From: Rhodococcus tibetensis
GTDB lineage: Bacteria; Actinomycetota; Actinomycetes; Mycobacteriales; Mycobacteriaceae
Reading direction: 5' to 3'
Length of the DNA stretch: 64,000 nucleotides
NCBI RefSeq assembly: GCF_024438035.1
Contig: NZ_JANFQF010000003.1
Span: 248,001-312,000 of the forward strand
Positions 45,604 through 54,598 of the stretch are shown here, piece by piece. Position numbers and translations under genes: made by a program. Positions within the stretch are counted from its first letter, which is position 1. Every line of letters begins with the position of its first letter. Under the pieces are notes generated by a model. The model made no database searches and had not been told where the DNA came from. It was given only the letters and a program-made list of their open reading frames with translations.

Positions 45604-47015
45604 CATCTCCCGAGCCCGCCGGCGAGACCGGACACCCGTCGATCCTGGATCTGCTACAGGGTTCTCCGGTCGGCGAGGCTCTGAACACCCCGCTGCCGAG
45701 CACTCCACTCGAGGCGCTGCAGGGTTCACCGCTCGCCCCACTGCTCGAAGCCCCGCTCGGCGAAATCGCCGCGCGGGCGCTTCCGGAACTGCCACCGCTG
45801 CCGGCTCTTCCGTCGTTGCCTCCGAATCCCGTCGAAGCCCTCCTCCAGGGACAGGGCCTGCCCGAGCTGCCGGGAGTCGACGAGTTGTTCAAGCCGCTCA
45901 CCGACCTGGCGGGCAGCTTCGGTTCCGGGACGTTCGGATCCTTCGATCCGACATCGATCCTCGACATGTCTTCCGGTCTGATCGATCAGGCCATGTCCGT
46001 GAGCATGTCGGGGCTGAAGGCGCTCGACCACATCTGGCAGAGCCAGGCGGCGCAGGCCGCGCAGACGCAGGGACAGCAGGCTCAGGCGAGCGGCGCCGAG
46101 TTGAGCGAGCGTGGCACGCAAATCTCCGGGACCACCCAGACTGCTGCTGCGTCGGTGGCTCGTGGCAATGCGAACCTGATGACCATCTCCGAATCGTTCG
46201 CAGCCACGGCGGTCGCTGCAGCGCCCATGGTGATGACGCCGCCCGGGCAGGCGATGCTCCTCGCGTCGGCCGCCGAACACATCAAGGCTGCGATCGGAGT
46301 GGTTACGCAGACGCGAACCGAGCTGAACGAGCAGACTCTCACGATGAACGGCCTCGCGGCACCGGTGCCCGTACCGCCGCCGCCCGGACCGGCCGCCGCC
46401 GCCGCACCGCCGTCGCCGTTCGCTGTTGCCGGCACCGTGCTCGAGAGCGTCGGCACGCCGATGGTCTCCACGGTCACCGACAGCCTCGATCAACTCGTCT
46501 CGGCCACGACCAAGGCCGCAAGTGTCTCGCCGAGTGACGTGTCCGCAGAGTCCGTCGTGACCAGGTCAGGCCCTGCCGCGGCGGCCGGTGCGGCGCACGG
46601 CGTCCCCGGTTCGGTGGGCATCGCAGGTGGCACCGGAATCGGCGTGTACGGCGCGGGCGGCGGAACAGCTTCTGGGAGCGGCGCTTCCGTGCCGCGTACA
46701 CCGCTGGTCGGTCCCGTTCCGCCCGGCGCTACCGGGGCGGGGACTCCGAATGCCACCGGGACGCCGGGAGCGTTCGGCACATCGACAACGACGGGAATGG
46801 GTACAGGTCCAGGCGGCCCGTTGGGAGCCATGGGCGGTGGCGCAGGAATGGCGACGGGCCGCGGGGCCGACGAACAGCTCACCGGCCGCACCACACCCGG
46901 CTACCTGGTGAACGCGGGCGACAGCAACGCCTTCGTCGGTGACCTTCCGATGGTTGCTCCTGCCGTCATCGGCGGCGAAGATCTCGACAACGGAACGATC
47001 GACACGAGGAACTGA
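45600..47015 (+). CDS. PPE/EspB-like type VII secretion-associated protein
   Basis: This 471-residue protein has three parts. The first (1-140) is proline/leucine-rich (LPELPPLPALPSLPP). The second is a helical core (about 130-260; ALDHIWQSQAAQAAQTQGQQ, then ASVARGNANLMTISESFAAT) that could form the helical bundle of EspB/PPE proteins. The third is a long low-complexity Gly/Ala/Pro/Thr tail to the C terminus. It is translationally coupled to the EspC-like gene and is the likely partner. A hairpin follows its stop. Function unknown. Confidence 0.72.
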   Translation: MTSPEPAGETGHPSILDLLQGSPVGEALNTPLPSTPLEALQGSPLAPLLEAPLGEIAARALPELPPLPALPSLPPNPVEALLQGQGLPELPGVDELFKPLTDLAGSFGSGTFGSFDPTSILDMSSGLIDQAMSVSMSGLKALDHIWQSQAAQAAQTQGQQAQASGAELSERGTQISGTTQTAAASVARGNANLMTISESFAATAVAAAPMVMTPPGQAMLLASAAEHIKAAIGVVTQTRTELNEQTLTMNGLAAPVPVPPPPGPAAAAAPPSPFAVAGTVLESVGTPMVSTVTDSLDQLVSATTKAASVSPSDVSAESVVTRSGPAAAAGAAHGVPGSVGIAGGTGIGVYGAGGGTASGSGASVPRTPLVGPVPPGATGAGTPNATGTPGAFGTSTTTGMGTGPGGPLGAMGGGAGMATGRGADEQLTGRTTPGYLVNAGDSNAFVGDLPMVAPAVIGGEDLDNGTIDTRN

Positions 47016-47019
47016 GCCC

Positions 47020-47057
47020 GCAGGTGGGACCGGACGCGCACTGCCGGCCCCACCTGC
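47020..47057 (+). terminator. Terminator hairpin
   Basis: A 9-bp arm (GCAGGTGGG, 47020-47028) pairs with CCCACCTGC (47049-47057), extended by four more pairs after one mismatch, with a 10-nt loop. A T-rich stretch (ATTCGTTTTC) follows on the + strand. It should end the type VII substrate operon. Confidence 0.7.
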
Positions 47058-47065
47058 ATTCGTTT

Positions 47066-47713
47066 TCAGTCGACGAGTGCTGCGACCTCGTGATCGGTGA
47101 GCGTGGTGGTCGGGATGCGGCCGGCGGCACGCACCAAGTCCACCGCCCGGAACAACGGCCGTTCGGTCAGCGCCGCGTCACGCGCCTCGGCCCGTAACTG
47201 CTCGATGAGTACGGAGGCGATCGCTGCCGCCGGCACCAGTTCACTCGTCGTCAGTGCGTCCGCCAGCTTCCGAAGCCCCAGCACATCCAGCTCGCGTCCG
47301 CCGTCGTTGGTGTAGAGCGCCAACGGCACCGCAAGGATGCCGTCGGGGTCGGTGATACGGACACTCACTTCGCTGACCCGAGCCGAGCGCACCACCACCT
47401 CGGCCGCCACCGCCTTCGTGACATCGACCTGACAGGTTCGCAGACCCCCGGTCGAGCGAATCACGCCGTGCTCCAGCTCGACCTTGCGGCGCAGCGTGAG
47501 CAGCACCGACAGGGCGGTAGGGACGGCGATCACACCGCCCACCACCACGGCTAGCCATAGCGGAGCGAAGAAGCTCAGCACGGCGCCCACAACCACGCCG
47601 ACCAGGACGACGATCATCGCAACCCGCTTCAGCCGCGGCGCAATCAGCTCGATGGGGACGAGGTCGAGTGACACCGGCGGGTTGTGTTCAGGCGCCAAGG
47701 ATCGCTCCGACAT
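47066..47713 (-). CDS. Two-helix membrane protein of unknown function
   Basis: This 215-residue protein has two adjacent membrane helices near the N terminus ([20 protein letters not shown] and [20 protein letters not shown]). A cytoplasmic domain of beta and helical character follows. I recognise no family with certainty. Its start at 47713 ([10 protein letters not shown]) lies 26 bases inside the 3' end of hisS on the same strand, so it is probably translationally coupled to hisS. Convergent with the type VII substrate operon. Confidence 0.75.
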   Translation of the reverse strand: MSERSLAPEHNPPVSLDLVPIELIAPRLKRVAMIVVLVGVVVGAVLSFFAPLWLAVVVGGVIAVPTALSVLLTLRRKVELEHGVIRSTGGLRTCQVDVTKAVAAEVVVRSARVSEVSVRITDPDGILAVPLALYTNDGGRELDVLGLRKLADALTTSELVPAAAIASVLIEQLRAEARDAALTERPLFRAVDLVRAAGRIPTTTLTDHEVAALVD

Positions 47714-48959
47714 GCGTGACGACGTCCGCCGCCGAGATCGACTCCTGGTCACCGGTGGCCAGGTTCTTGATCCCGATGGTTCCTTCGGCGATGTCGCGAT
47801 CACCCAGCACGAGTGCTAGTGCGGCGCCGGAACGGTCCGCAGCCTTCATCGCGCCCTTCACCCCCCGGTTCCCGTACGCCAGATCGACTCGAATTCCCTG
47901 AGCCCGCAACTGCTGCGCGATGACAACCAGTGTCGCCTTCGCCTCGTCGCCGAGGGGTACGCCGAAGACCTCGCACCGCGCAGGCGACCCTGCTGACTTT
48001 CCCTCCGCTGCCAGGGCCAGCACGGTGCGGTCGACCCCCAGCCCGAAACCGATGCCGGACAACGGCTGACCGCCGAGTTGCGCCATCAGGCCGTCGTAGC
48101 GTCCGCCGCCGCCGATGCCGGACTGTGCACCGAGACCGTCGTGCACGAACTCGAACGTGGTCTTGGTGTAGTAGTCGAGCCCGCGAACCATCCGCGGGTT
48201 GACGACATACGGCACACCCAACGCGTCGAGATGGGCAAGTACCTCGTCGAAATGCGCTTTCGCGGTGTCGGAGAGATGATCGAGCATGAGAGGGGCGTCC
48301 GCGGTCAGCTCCCGCACTTCCTTGCGCTTGTCGTCGAGAACCCGAAGCGGATTGATTTCTGCGCGCCGACGCGTCTCTTCGTCGAGCGGAAGGCGGAAGA
48401 GGAACTCCTGCAGACGTTCCCGGTACTGCGGCCGGCAGGTGTCATCACCGAGCGAGGTGATCTCCAACCGGAAGCCCTCGAGCCCGAGCCCACGGAACCC
48501 GGCGTCGGCAACAGCGATGACCTCGGCGTCCAGTGCCGGATCGTCGACGCCGATGGCTTCGACCCCGACCTGCTGCAGTTGCCGATAACGTCCGGCCTGC
48601 GGACGCTCGTAGCGGAAGAACGGACCCGCATAGCTCAGCTTCACCGGCAATTGGCCCCGGTCGAGACCATGCTCGATTACCGCACGCATCACTCCGGCGG
48701 TGCCTTCGGGTCGCAGGGTCACCGATCGATCACCCCGGTCGGCGAAGGTGTACATCTCCTTGCTGACGACGTCCGTCGATTCACCGACACCACGGGCGAA
48801 CAACCCGGTGTCCTCGAAAATGGGAAGCTCGATGTGGCCGTATCCGGCCAGTCGCGCAGCGTTGGTGAGCCCGTCGCGCACTGCGACGAATTCAGCGGAC
48901 TGCGGCGGGACGTAGTCGGGAACGCCCTTGGGGGCGGAGAAGGTGCTGGCTTTGCTCAC
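47688..48959 (-). CDS. hisS: Histidyl-tRNA synthetase
   Basis: This 423-residue class II aminoacyl-tRNA synthetase charges tRNA-His. Class II motif 2 is [20 protein letters not shown]. The histidine-specific motifs are [15 protein letters not shown] and [11 protein letters not shown], and the C-terminal anticodon-binding domain ends at the stop. It lies 15 bp downstream of the MBL hydrolase gene in the order known from M. tuberculosis (Rv2580c-Rv2581c). Confidence 0.97.
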   Translation of the reverse strand: MSKASTFSAPKGVPDYVPPQSAEFVAVRDGLTNAARLAGYGHIELPIFEDTGLFARGVGESTDVVSKEMYTFADRGDRSVTLRPEGTAGVMRAVIEHGLDRGQLPVKLSYAGPFFRYERPQAGRYRQLQQVGVEAIGVDDPALDAEVIAVADAGFRGLGLEGFRLEITSLGDDTCRPQYRERLQEFLFRLPLDEETRRRAEINPLRVLDDKRKEVRELTADAPLMLDHLSDTAKAHFDEVLAHLDALGVPYVVNPRMVRGLDYYTKTTFEFVHDGLGAQSGIGGGGRYDGLMAQLGGQPLSGIGFGLGVDRTVLALAAEGKSAGSPARCEVFGVPLGDEAKATLVVIAQQLRAQGIRVDLAYGNRGVKGAMKAADRSGAALALVLGDRDIAEGTIGIKNLATGDQESISAADVVTHVGAILGA

Positions 48960-48974
48960 TGTCGCTACTTTTCC

Positions 48975-49655
48975 TTACTTCGATCCCGGGAGTCCAACGA
49001 GGAACGGGTTGGATGCGCGTTCGGCGCCGATGGAACTCGATCCGCCGTGCCCGGGCAGCACCGCCGTGTCATCGGCGAGGACGAGAAGTTTGGCGGCGAT
49101 GGACTGCAGCAACTGCTCGTGGTTACCCCCGGGCAGGTCGCTGCGCCCGATCGATCCCTGAAAGAGGGTGTCCCCGGTCAGGGCGACCTCGACCGCACCG
49201 TTCTCGGTGTCGACCCGGGTCCGGAACACGACGGACCCCTGCGTGTGTCCCGGAGTGTGATCGACGACGAACGAGATACCGGCCTGATCGATCCTGTCAC
49301 CGTCCGCCAGTTCGATCACCTCGCTCGGTTCGACGAACTCCATGCCCTCGATGAACGGCTTCATCGTCGGCCCGATACCCCGGCCGGGGTCGGACAACAT
49401 GTACCGATCCTCGGGATGGATGTATGCGGGGATGCCGAACTTGTCGCATACCTCGTGGGCGTTCCAGACATGGTCGAGATGGCCGTGCGTGAGCAACACC
49501 GCCGTCGGTGTGAGATCCGACTGGGCGAGAAATTCGACCAGCGGGCCCGCAGCATCCTGACCGGGGTCGACGACGACGCACTCCCGGGCATCGTCCTGGG
49601 CGAGGATGTAGCAGTTGGTCTGGAACATCCCGGCCGGAAATCCTGTGACGAGCAC
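48975..49655 (-). CDS. MBL-fold metallo-hydrolase (Rv2581c type)
   Basis: This 226-residue metallo-beta-lactamase-fold hydrolase has the metal motif THGHLDHVW and further ligands in HTPGHTQGS, TGDTLF and LPGHGGSS. This pattern is typical of glyoxalase II-like thioesterases; the substrate is not certain. The GTG at 49655 (VLVTGFPAGMF) follows AGGAG at good spacing and aligns with Rv2581c (MLITGFPAG). An ATG at 49682 is less likely. It is probably transcribed with hisS. Confidence 0.88.
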   Translation of the reverse strand: MLVTGFPAGMFQTNCYILAQDDARECVVVDPGQDAAGPLVEFLAQSDLTPTAVLLTHGHLDHVWNAHEVCDKFGIPAYIHPEDRYMLSDPGRGIGPTMKPFIEGMEFVEPSEVIELADGDRIDQAGISFVVDHTPGHTQGSVVFRTRVDTENGAVEVALTGDTLFQGSIGRSDLPGGNHEQLLQSIAAKLLVLADDTAVLPGHGGSSSIGAERASNPFLVGLPGSK

Positions 49656-49832
49656 GCGCGACGCTCCTGTTCGAATGATCATTGCAGTCGCTACAGCCTA
49701 AGCCGCCGCCCCGCCAGCCTGTTCTCAGGTTCGGATGGCAGACTCTGGAGGTCGTGTGCCGGGGGTAGATCACACAGACCAACTGCTATATCGACCGACT
49801 GCCAGAGAAGACCGAACGGGAGGACCACCGCA

Positions 49833-50711
49833 GTGCCGAGCAACGAGCAGCGCCGGGAAGCAGCGAAACGAAAGCTCGAGCGTCAGCTCGAGCGCCGTGC
49901 GGACAGAGCACGCAAGCGCAGGCAGTTGACCATTGCCGGTTCGGTACTGGGTGTCGTGCTGGTGGTGGCCGCAGGCGCGGTCGTCTTCGCCCTCACCAGC
50001 GGTGACGACGACACCAGCGAAGCCTCCGCCGCAGAGTCGGTGTCCGCCTCGCCCCAGTCGCCGGGTGTCATGCCCGCGGGCCGCGCGGAGCCGCTGCCCG
50101 AGAAGGTCTCATGCACGTACACCCCGGACAATCAGCCGCCGGCCAGGCAGGTGAACCCGCCGCGCACCGAGGACATCGACACCACGGTCACCGACGTCAG
50201 CGTCAGCGTGGAGACCACCCAGGGCAATATCGGGCTGACGCTGGACAACGCCGACTCCCCCTGCACGGTCAACAACTTCCTGAGCCTCGCGAGCCAGAAC
50301 TACTTCGACAACACACCGTGTCACCGGCTCGTCACTTCCGAAGGGCTCAAGGTGCTGCAGTGCGGTGACCCGACCGGTTCCGGTACCGGCGGACCCGGTT
50401 ACGGCTTCGCGAACGAGTTCCCCACCGACCAGTACCCCGCCGACGATTCGTCGCTGCAGGTCCCCGTCACGTACCCGCGCGGAACCATCGCGATGGCCAA
50501 CAGCGGTCAGCCGGGCAGTAATGGCAGCCAGTTCTTCCTCGTCTACGCCGATTCCCAGCTGCCGCCGCAGTACACGGCCTTCGGGACCATCGACGAGACC
50601 GGCATCGCCACCATCGAGAAGGTCGCGGCCGCCGGGGACGATGCCTCGATGCAGGCGGGCGGCGGCAAGCCGAACCTTCCGATCGACATCAAGTCCGTCC
50701 GGATGGATTGA
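49833..50711 (+). CDS. Membrane-anchored cyclophilin peptidyl-prolyl isomerase
   Basis: This 292-residue protein corresponds to M. tuberculosis Rv2582. The basic N terminus (REAAKRKLERQLERRADRARKRRQ) and a membrane anchor (LTIAGSVLGVVLVVAAGAVV) precede an extracytoplasmic linker and a cyclophilin domain. The domain has TPCHRLVTS, GDPTGSGTGGPGYGF and SGQPGSNGSQFFLVYADS. It should isomerise prolyl bonds of exported proteins. The GTG at 49833 follows GGGAGG. A second cyclophilin gene follows after 22 bp. Confidence 0.9.
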   Translation: MPSNEQRREAAKRKLERQLERRADRARKRRQLTIAGSVLGVVLVVAAGAVVFALTSGDDDTSEASAAESVSASPQSPGVMPAGRAEPLPEKVSCTYTPDNQPPARQVNPPRTEDIDTTVTDVSVSVETTQGNIGLTLDNADSPCTVNNFLSLASQNYFDNTPCHRLVTSEGLKVLQCGDPTGSGTGGPGYGFANEFPTDQYPADDSSLQVPVTYPRGTIAMANSGQPGSNGSQFFLVYADSQLPPQYTAFGTIDETGIATIEKVAAAGDDASMQAGGGKPNLPIDIKSVRMD

Positions 50712-50733
50712 GGACCCGTGTGAGGATGGACCG

Positions 50734-51528
50734 ATGAAACGCACCTCGATCTTCGTTGCAGGCTTGAGCCTCGCGGTCCTCCTCGCCGGTTGCTCGGACT
50801 CGTCCGACTCGGGCGGTTCGGCGACCAGCACGTCCTCGAAGGCGTCCCCCACCAGCGCCGCGGCGCAGTCGCTCGACCTCTCTCGCTTCGGCACGTTGCC
50901 GCCGGTGCCGACGCCGGCAGCGGCCACCGTCGACTGCTCGTACCCGGCGGGACGTCCGCCTGCCAAGGACGTCACCGCACCGTCCGCTACAGGTGTGTCC
51001 ACTGCAGGCACCGTCTCGGTGAACCTCACCACCAGTGCCGGCCCCATCGGTCTGACCCTCGATCGCGCCGATGCTCCGTGTACGGTCAACAGCTTCGTGA
51101 GCCTCGCCGAGCAGGGGTACTTCGACGACACCCCGTGCCATCGCCTGACGACGGAACAGGGGTTGCAGGTCCTGCAATGCGGCGATCCCAGCGGCGTCGG
51201 AACCGGTGGTCCCGGTTACGGGTTCGATACCGAATACCCCGAAACCGCGTTCGCGGCGGACGATCCGGCACTGGCCGAGCCGGTGGTCTACCCCCGCGGC
51301 ACCGTCGCGATGGCAAACAGCGGACAGCCGGGCAGTAACGGCAGCCAGTTCTTCCTCGTCTACGCCGACTCGGTGCTACCGCCCAATTACACCGTGTTCG
51401 GTTCCATTTCCGATGAGGGCCTCACCACCGTCGAGACGGTGGCGGCGGACGGCGACGACGGCTCCATGTCGGCCGGGGGCGGCAAACCGAACACCCCGGT
51501 CCAGATCGAAACCGCGAAGGTCGGCTGA
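50734..51528 (+). CDS. Cyclophilin lipoprotein
   Basis: This 264-residue peptidyl-prolyl isomerase is a tandem paralogue of the preceding gene. It has a lipoprotein signal (SIFVAGLSLAVLLAGC), so Cys19 would be lipid-modified and the domain sits on the outer face of the membrane. The cyclophilin core repeats the same motifs (TPCHRLTTE, GDPSGVGTGGPGYGF, SGQPGSNGSQFFLVYADS). The duplication pairs a helix anchor with a lipid anchor for the same fold. Confidence 0.9.
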   Translation: MKRTSIFVAGLSLAVLLAGCSDSSDSGGSATSTSSKASPTSAAAQSLDLSRFGTLPPVPTPAAATVDCSYPAGRPPAKDVTAPSATGVSTAGTVSVNLTTSAGPIGLTLDRADAPCTVNSFVSLAEQGYFDDTPCHRLTTEQGLQVLQCGDPSGVGTGGPGYGFDTEYPETAFAADDPALAEPVVYPRGTVAMANSGQPGSNGSQFFLVYADSVLPPNYTVFGSISDEGLTTVETVAADGDDGSMSAGGGKPNTPVQIETAKVG

Positions 51529-51558
51529 CCCCTTACCTTCCCGGCACCGTCCCACGCT

Positions 51559-51611
51559 TGCACGAACGGGACGTTCGTTCGACCCAACCGAACGAACGTC
51601 CCGTTCGTGCA
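51559..51611. terminator. Long perfect hairpin between convergent genes
   Basis: A perfect 23-bp inverted repeat (51559-51581 and 51589-51611) encloses only a 7-nt loop (ACCCAAC). It lies between the cyclophilin lipoprotein stop (+) and the rel stop (-), so it can end transcription from both sides. Each arm is itself an imperfect palindrome (ACGAACG-GGA-CGTTCGT). Confidence 0.8.
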
Positions 51612-51626
51612 TGGACAGCGGGTATG

Positions 51627-54002
51627 TCAGGCGGCGGACGTCACCCGATAGACGTCGTAGACGCCCTCCACATTCCGTACGACGTTCAGCACGTGCCCGA
51701 GGTGCTTCGGGTCGCCCATCTCGAACGTGAACTTGCTGATGGCCACCCGGTCACCGGACGTCGTCACCGACGCCGACAGGATGTTCACCTTCTCGTCCGC
51801 GAGAGCCTTGGTGACGTCCGACAACAGCCGGTGCCGATCGAGTGCCTCGATCTGGATGGCGACGAGAAACACCGACGACGGCGACGGCGCCCACTGGACC
51901 TCGATGATCCGCTCGGATTGCTCCTGAAGAGAGCCGGCGTTGGTGCAGTCGGTCCGGTGCACGCTGACCGCGCCGCCACGGGTGACGAAACCCATGATCT
52001 CGTCGCCGGGAACCGGGGTACAGCACTTGGCCAGTTTCGCGACGGTACCTTCCGCTCCCGGTACGAGGACACCGGCGTCGCCGGTGCTGCGCGGGCGCAT
52101 CGGCATGGTGGACGGCGTGGACCGCTCGGCCAGCTCCTCCTCCACGTCCCCCACACCGCCGAGGTGGGCGACCAAGCGCTGCACGACGTGCTGCGCGGAC
52201 ACGTGGCTTTCTCCGACCGCGGTGTACAGCATCGACACGTCCGTGTAGTGCAGTTCGTGTGCGATGGCGGCCATTGACTCGGCGTTCATCAGTCGCTGCA
52301 GCGGGAGACCGACGCGTCGCACTTCCTTCGCGATCGCGTCCTTGCCGTTTTCGAGCGCCTCCTCCCGGCGCTCCTTGGCGAACCACTGCCGGATCTTCGT
52401 CTTCGCCCGCGGGGACACCACGAACGACTGCCAGTCGCGGCTGGGGCCCGCATTGACCGCTTTGGAGGTGAAGACCTCCACCACTTCCCCGTTGTCGAGA
52501 GTGCGCTCGAGGGCGACCAGCCGCCCGTTGACCCGGGCACCGATACAGCGATGCCCGACCTCGGTGTGGACGGCGTACGCGAAGTCGACCGGCGTCGACC
52601 CCGCGGGCAATGTGACCACATCACCCTTGGGGGTGAACACGAAGATTTCCTTGACTGCGAGGTCGTAGCGGAGAGATTCGAGGAACTCACCCGGATCGGC
52701 GGCCTCACGCTGCCAGTCGAGGAGCTGCCGCATCCACGCCATGTCGTCGACCTCGGCGACATCGCCGGAGTGCTTGCCTTTGGTCTCCTTGTACCGCCAG
52801 TGCGCTGCAATACCGAATTCCGCGGTCCGGTGCATGTCGTGGGTGCGGATCTGCACTTCGAGCGGCTTGCCCTCGGGCCCGACCACGGTGGTGTGCAGCG
52901 ACTGATAGACGCCGTAGCGGGGTTGCGCGATGTAATCCTTGAACCGGCCCGCCATGGGTTGCCACAGCGAATGGACCACACCGACCGCGGCGTAGCAGTC
53001 GCGGACCTCGTCGCAGAGGATCCGCACACCGACCAGGTCGTGGATGTCGTCGAAGTCGCGTCCCTTGACGATCATCTTCTGATAAATCGACCAATAATGC
53101 TTGGGTCGGCCTTCGACCACCGCGTTGATGCGCGACGCCGTCAGGGTGGCGTTGATCTCCGCGCGCACCTTGGCCAGATACGTATCCCGCGACGGCGCCC
53201 GGTCGGCGACCAGCCGCACGATCTCGTCGTACTTCTTGGGGTGCAGAATCGCGAACGAGAGATCCTCGAGCTCCCACTTGACGGTCGCCATTCCCAGCCG
53301 ATGAGCCAGCGGGGCAATCACCTCGAGTGTTTCCCGGGCCTTCCGGGCCTGCTTCTCGGGCGGCAGGAACCGCATGGTCCGCATGTTGTGCAGGCGGTCC
53401 GCCACCTTGATCACCAGCACGCGGGGATCGCGCGCCATCGCGATGATCATCTTGCGGATGGTCTCGCCCTCCGCGGCGTTACCCAGTACGACCTTGTCGA
53501 GTTTAGTGACGCCGTCGACGAGGTGCGCCACTTCGTCGCCGAATTCCTCGGTCAGCTGTGCCAGCGAGTACCCGGTGTCCTCGACGGTGTCGTGCAGCAA
53601 CGCTGCGACCAGAGTGGTCGTATCCATGCCGAGCTCGGCGAGGATGCTGGCGACGGCGAGTGGGTGGGTGATGTACGGATCACCGGATTTTCGCTTCTGA
53701 CTGGCATGCCGTTCCTCGGCAACGTCGTACGCGCGCTGGAGAAGGGCCAGATCGGCCTTGGGATAGAGCTCGCGATGCAGACTGACGAGGGGCTCGAGAA
53801 CCGGCCGGATGGTCGCGTTCCGTTGCCCCGTGATGCGCCTGGCGAGTCGCGCTCGTACCCGGCGCGATGCAGACGCCGGAACGGCAAATCCCTGTGCTCC
53901 GCGGCTGTTGCCGGAAGCGGGATCCGCTACAGGTGACTCGGCATCGGACTGTGCAGACGAAGGGGATTTCGCGTTCTGCGACCGATCGAGATTCGAAGTC
54001 AT
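51627..54002 (-). CDS. rel: Bifunctional (p)ppGpp synthetase/hydrolase Rel
   Basis: This 791-residue stringent-response enzyme has the usual order. First is an HD hydrolase ([30 protein letters not shown]) at about 60-220. Next is the synthetase ([20 protein letters not shown], then [13 protein letters not shown]) at about 270-430. TGS ([20 protein letters not shown]) and a C-terminal ACT region follow. The ATG at 54002 is set by a near-ideal GGAGGTGA site. It precedes apt and the export genes on the same strand, as in mycobacteria. The hairpin at 51559-51611 lies beyond its stop. Confidence 0.96.
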   Translation of the reverse strand: MTSNLDRSQNAKSPSSAQSDAESPVADPASGNSRGAQGFAVPASASRRVRARLARRITGQRNATIRPVLEPLVSLHRELYPKADLALLQRAYDVAEERHASQKRKSGDPYITHPLAVASILAELGMDTTTLVAALLHDTVEDTGYSLAQLTEEFGDEVAHLVDGVTKLDKVVLGNAAEGETIRKMIIAMARDPRVLVIKVADRLHNMRTMRFLPPEKQARKARETLEVIAPLAHRLGMATVKWELEDLSFAILHPKKYDEIVRLVADRAPSRDTYLAKVRAEINATLTASRINAVVEGRPKHYWSIYQKMIVKGRDFDDIHDLVGVRILCDEVRDCYAAVGVVHSLWQPMAGRFKDYIAQPRYGVYQSLHTTVVGPEGKPLEVQIRTHDMHRTAEFGIAAHWRYKETKGKHSGDVAEVDDMAWMRQLLDWQREAADPGEFLESLRYDLAVKEIFVFTPKGDVVTLPAGSTPVDFAYAVHTEVGHRCIGARVNGRLVALERTLDNGEVVEVFTSKAVNAGPSRDWQSFVVSPRAKTKIRQWFAKERREEALENGKDAIAKEVRRVGLPLQRLMNAESMAAIAHELHYTDVSMLYTAVGESHVSAQHVVQRLVAHLGGVGDVEEELAERSTPSTMPMRPRSTGDAGVLVPGAEGTVAKLAKCCTPVPGDEIMGFVTRGGAVSVHRTDCTNAGSLQEQSERIIEVQWAPSPSSVFLVAIQIEALDRHRLLSDVTKALADEKVNILSASVTTSGDRVAISKFTFEMGDPKHLGHVLNVVRNVEGVYDVYRVTSAA

Positions 54003-54064
54003 GCCGTCACCTCCTACCACTGGTTAGCTGGGCCTTTCGGCACCACCAGGCACAACTTTAGTAC

Positions 54065-54598
54065 TCAGACCGTGACGAGGGACGTGAGCGGGTACTTTCC
54101 GAGCCGCCGCCTCCCACCGAGCACCGCGATCTCGAGAACCACCGCCACACCGATCACCACGGCACCTGCCGATTCGAGGAGACGAGCGGTGGCCTCGATC
54201 GTTCCGCCGGTGGCGAGGACGTCGTCGACGACGAGCACCGAACGCCCGTCCAATCCGAGGACGTCGGCGGGGATTTCCAGCGTCGCCGTCCCGTATTCGA
54301 GCGTGTACGACTGCGCGAGGACCGGCGGCGGAAGCTTGCCGGCTTTGCGCACGGCCACCACACCGGAGCCGAGTTCTCGTGCCACTCCGCCACCGAGGAG
54401 GAATCCGCGCGCGTCGACGGCGGCGATCACCTCGGCGTCCGGCGCGCTTGCGGCGAGTGCGTCGACCACGACGCGGAATCCCGCCGCATCCGAGAACACC
54501 GGGGTGAGATCCGCGAACCGCACCCCCGGCTCGGGAAAGTCGTCGGCCCACCGCGTGAGCCGGGTGACGACGTCGTATGCGGAAGAGTTGTCGATCAC
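54065..54598 (-). CDS. apt: Adenine phosphoribosyltransferase
   Basis: This 177-residue type I phosphoribosyltransferase salvages adenine to AMP. The PRPP-binding motif is VLVVDDVLATGGT. FPEPGVRFADLTPVF and DARGFLLGGGVARELGSGVV are Apt signatures. I place the start at GTG 54598 because it overlaps the upstream gene stop as GTGA. ATG at 54628 is an alternative adding ten residues. It lies 62 bp upstream of rel. Confidence 0.92.
   Translation of the reverse strand: MIDNSSAYDVVTRLTRWADDFPEPGVRFADLTPVFSDAAGFRVVVDALAASAPDAEVIAAVDARGFLLGGGVARELGSGVVAVRKAGKLPPPVLAQSYTLEYGTATLEIPADVLGLDGRSVLVVDDVLATGGTIEATARLLESAGAVVIGVAVVLEIAVLGGRRRLGKYPLTSLVTV

Noticed and set aside
48078-50711. 877-codon rightward frame ending with the cyclophilin
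   Set aside because: Only the part from 49833 has protein character; the rest is antisense to hisS and the MBL gene.
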